From assembly GCA_022425585.1 (NCBI GenBank), contig JAKMFF010000266.1:1-7960 (forward strand): a DNA stretch of 7,960 nucleotides, in the 5' to 3' direction. Under the pieces are notes generated by a model. The model was not told where the DNA came from, searched no databases, and was given only the letters and a program-made list of their open reading frames with translations. Positions 6,247 through 7,960 of the stretch are shown one piece after another (position 1 is the first letter of the stretch; every line of letters starts with the position of its first letter). This stretch comes from Candidatus Poseidoniaceae archaeon (lineage in GTDB: Archaea > Thermoplasmatota > Poseidoniia > Poseidoniales > Poseidoniaceae). Both the position numbers and the translations under genes were made by a program.

Positions 6247-7608
6247 ATGGACAGTGACGCTGAAGAATTGGAAGATTCTAGTCAGGATTTGCTGGCAGAA
6301 TATGAAACTACTAACGTTTCATTATTTTCTCTTGCAAGGACATTAGTATCCACGTCCACCATGCCGCACTTATTTTTAATCACAATTTTATCAATAGTGC
6401 TATACATCACTTCCAGCGCTGATTCGCTAACTAACCTTTCCGCAATGGCATTTACCAGCTTATCAATCGGTTATGGTATTAGTGCCTTGGCAAGTAATAA
6501 TTCCACAGTTAAAAAGTGGATTACTTTAGACCATCAAATAAGTGATGAAAGGCCGCTGATAATTCGTAGTATGGCTAAATTTAAGATCTGTATTTTCCCA
6601 TTAGGGATGGCGATTGTGTCATTTATCGCGATGTTGCTATTGTTTAGTGATAATGGAATTATGCCAATTGGAGACAGGGTTCTGCCGCTGATTATGGGTA
6701 GCCTATTTGTTGTATGGTCGATAGTCCAAGGAACTTCTTTCACTAAATGGGCGTCATCAGCAAGTGCAAAATTAACCGACAAAGAAAAACCAACTTATCT
6801 GCCAATGTCTGTTGTATTTTCGATTGGAGTAATAGCATTGACATCTAGTTTTCTGGCGGCAATCTTTTACAAAATTCATGATTTAGATCTGTCCATCACT
6901 GGGGCTCTCTTCGCCAGTCTGCCATTTACTAGCCTCACGGTATTAGTGTTGATTGCCAATGTTGGATATAACTGGCAACAGAAAAAATTAGCTTCGATGA
7001 AATACCGCTTGCACAATTTCAGTAATCGATGGACTATTATTTGTCATGTCTTTATTTCCTGGCACCTGCTAACACTTTGGCGACAAATTTTCCTAGACCC
7101 GACTAACATTCAAGTTCTGTTCGAAGAATTAATTTTGATGATTTTTACCGTATTCATTGCCATATGGTCGATGACGGCCAAAGGTTACAAAAGTAGTTTT
7201 AGGCCAATTCACGAAGAAAATGCGTTGTCTTGGGGTTTAGCATTTGGCTATGCTTATGCTGGCAGCGTTGCTATGCTGACTACCGTATTTGATGACATAA
7301 CAACTGTGATGCAAATTGGTCACGCAGTGGTAATAATTGCCGTATTATTTATTCATCGAAAGGTGCTAAATGATATAATTGGACAAGATAACTTAGCAGT
7401 CGAAGTCAGCCGTATTGTTGAACATAACAGCGATAGCAACGCAGAGCCATCTGAAGATGAGCAAATAGAAGATAACGATGACACGCCAATAGAAACTGAA
7501 TCAAATGAGGAGTCATGGCAAGAAGACGATGACGTAGATTGGGAAAATACTGAACCAATTCCCGTTATCGAAGATGTTGAGTGGGATACGATTATTGAGG
7601 TTGATTAG
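6247..7608 (+). CDS. Polytopic membrane protein (about ten helices) with acidic N- and C-terminal ends, function unknown
   Basis: I do not recognise a family. The 453-residue protein starts with an acidic, helix-poor segment (1-24). About ten hydrophobic segments follow at 40-58, 65-83, 112-133, 145-163, 185-208, 217-240, 262-283, 289-311, 326-347 and 354-370. Both ends then lie on the same side; positive residues in several loops (KK, RPIHEE, HRK) are compatible with cytoplasmic ends. Residues 390-453 form a strongly acidic, low-complexity tail that twice contains a D-V-acidic-W-acidic motif (DVDWE 429-433, DVEWD 443-447). No transporter signature, nucleotide-binding site or catalytic motif is visible. 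ATG 6247 begins the frame; no ribosome binding site is evident. The gene diverges from the Pop5-like cluster and its last 17 bp overlap the 3' end of ftsZ on the other strand. It is a real gene on length and composition. Confidence 0.85.
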   Translation: MDSDAEELEDSSQDLLAEYETTNVSLFSLARTLVSTSTMPHLFLITILSIVLYITSSADSLTNLSAMAFTSLSIGYGISALASNNSTVKKWITLDHQISDERPLIIRSMAKFKICIFPLGMAIVSFIAMLLLFSDNGIMPIGDRVLPLIMGSLFVVWSIVQGTSFTKWASSASAKLTDKEKPTYLPMSVVFSIGVIALTSSFLAAIFYKIHDLDLSITGALFASLPFTSLTVLVLIANVGYNWQQKKLASMKYRLHNFSNRWTIICHVFISWHLLTLWRQIFLDPTNIQVLFEELILMIFTVFIAIWSMTAKGYKSSFRPIHEENALSWGLAFGYAYAGSVAMLTTVFDDITTVMQIGHAVVIIAVLFIHRKVLNDIIGQDNLAVEVSRIVEHNSDSNAEPSEDEQIEDNDDTPIETESNEESWQEDDDVDWENTEPIPVIEDVEWDTIIEVD

Positions 7609-7960
7609 AGTCCTTTATCCCCGCAAGTAAGGTAACTACCCTGATTGTATTGACTAAGTCTTCGCTTACCCTAGCCCCTAGTATTACTTGGGCGTCTGAA
7701 TCAAGTGCTTCAGTGAATAAACGTGCAACTGAATCTACCTGACTTAGCGTCATTCCCAATCCTCCTTCGATTTGAATTAAACATCCAGTGGCACCGCTTA
7801 CATCCAAAGCGGCTAGAGGCGCCATCATCGCTGAATGAAGTATTTTTTCAGGCTCTTCTGGCTCCCCCATGCCGACCAATAGGGTGGCATTACCCTCTTG
7901 TTCTACTATGGCCCTTAAATCCATCAAATCTAAGTTAATCAACCCCATTCTCAGTAAGGT
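7592..7960 (-). CDS. ftsZ: Cell-division GTPase FtsZ, C-terminal domain only (5' part beyond window)
   Basis: FtsZ polymerises into the cytokinetic ring. The visible 122 residues are the C-terminal subdomain: GLINLDLMDLRAIVEQEGNA corresponds to the family's 'GLINVDFADVR..M...G' segment, LLVGMGE to 'ALMGIG', GCLIQIEGGLGMTLSQVD to 'G.LV.ITGG.DLTL.EV', and DAQVILGARVSEDLVNTIRVVTLLAG to the final 'D..IIFG...DE.L....RVT.IA.G' strands. The GTP-binding domain lies to the right of the window. The frame remains open at 7960, so the ATG at 7948 is internal and not the start. The protein stops only 8 residues after LLAGI, so there is no long linker or conserved C-terminal peptide of the kind bacterial FtsZ uses to bind FtsA or ZipA. 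A divergent FtsZ paralogue such as CetZ cannot be fully excluded without the N-terminal half. Confidence 0.87.
   Translation of the reverse strand, partial: TLLRMGLINLDLMDLRAIVEQEGNATLLVGMGEPEEPEKILHSAMMAPLAALDVSGATGCLIQIEGGLGMTLSQVDSVARLFTEALDSDAQVILGARVSEDLVNTIRVVTLLAGIKDSNQPQ

Noticed and set aside
6534..6782. Minus-strand frame of 82 codons
   Set aside because: It lies inside the long membrane-protein gene, and its translation has no family resemblance.
7723..7938. Plus-strand frame of 71 codons
   Set aside because: It is antisense to the FtsZ C-terminal domain, which is clearly coded on the minus strand.
1..7960. CRISPR array, insertion sequence or integrated element near the tRNA
   Set aside because: No regularly spaced direct repeats, transposase or integrase fragments, and no direct copy of the tRNA 3' end were seen; the palindrome there is an inverted, not a direct, repeat.

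Overview
This window is archaeal, most likely from a marine euryarchaeote of the Thermoplasmatota type (Ca. Poseidoniia, Marine Group II/III, is my best guess). The evidence is an eukaryote-like RNA polymerase gene pair rpoH-rpoB, an rpoB that is not split into B'' and B' (it is split in most methanogens and haloarchaea), a probable Pop5-type RNase P protein, a FtsZ C-terminal domain, a tRNA-Lys with no encoded CCA, and TATA-like elements placed as in archaeal promoters. The DNA is moderately AT-rich and tightly packed. I see no mobile element, CRISPR array or rRNA. The lineage assignment is inference.

Layout. Positions 1-3658 (minus strand) hold tRNA-Lys(UUU), then rpoH, then rpoB, which runs off the left edge just before its active-site GDKF region. 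A 142-bp divergent region (3659-3800) carries a TATA-like box for the tRNA and a weaker one facing the other way. Positions 3801-5300 (plus) encode a two-domain protein: an N-terminal HemK/PrmC-like glutamine methyltransferase fused to a C-terminal biotin-protein ligase. It converges, with a 2-bp gap, on a minus-strand cluster that reads in the order 6167-5829, 5832-5764, 5767-5303: a probable RNase P subunit (Pop5/Rnp2), a 22-residue single-helix membrane microprotein, and a two-helix membrane protein with a beta-rich outer domain. Each pair in this cluster shares an ATGA stop/start overlap. After a 79-bp divergent gap, 6247-7608 (plus) encodes a ten-helix membrane protein with acidic ends. 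Its 3' end overlaps the 3' end of ftsZ (minus), which enters from the right edge.

How the genes fit together. The left half is information processing (lysine tRNA and RNA polymerase), and the probable RNase P protein further right would mature tRNA 5' ends. The fusion protein joins two protein-modifying activities: methylation, presumably of a release-factor glutamine, and biotinylation, presumably of an acyl-CoA carboxylase carrier. The most unusual points are that fusion, the doubly ATGA-coupled microprotein, and an RpoH much larger than the usual ~80-residue archaeal subunit.
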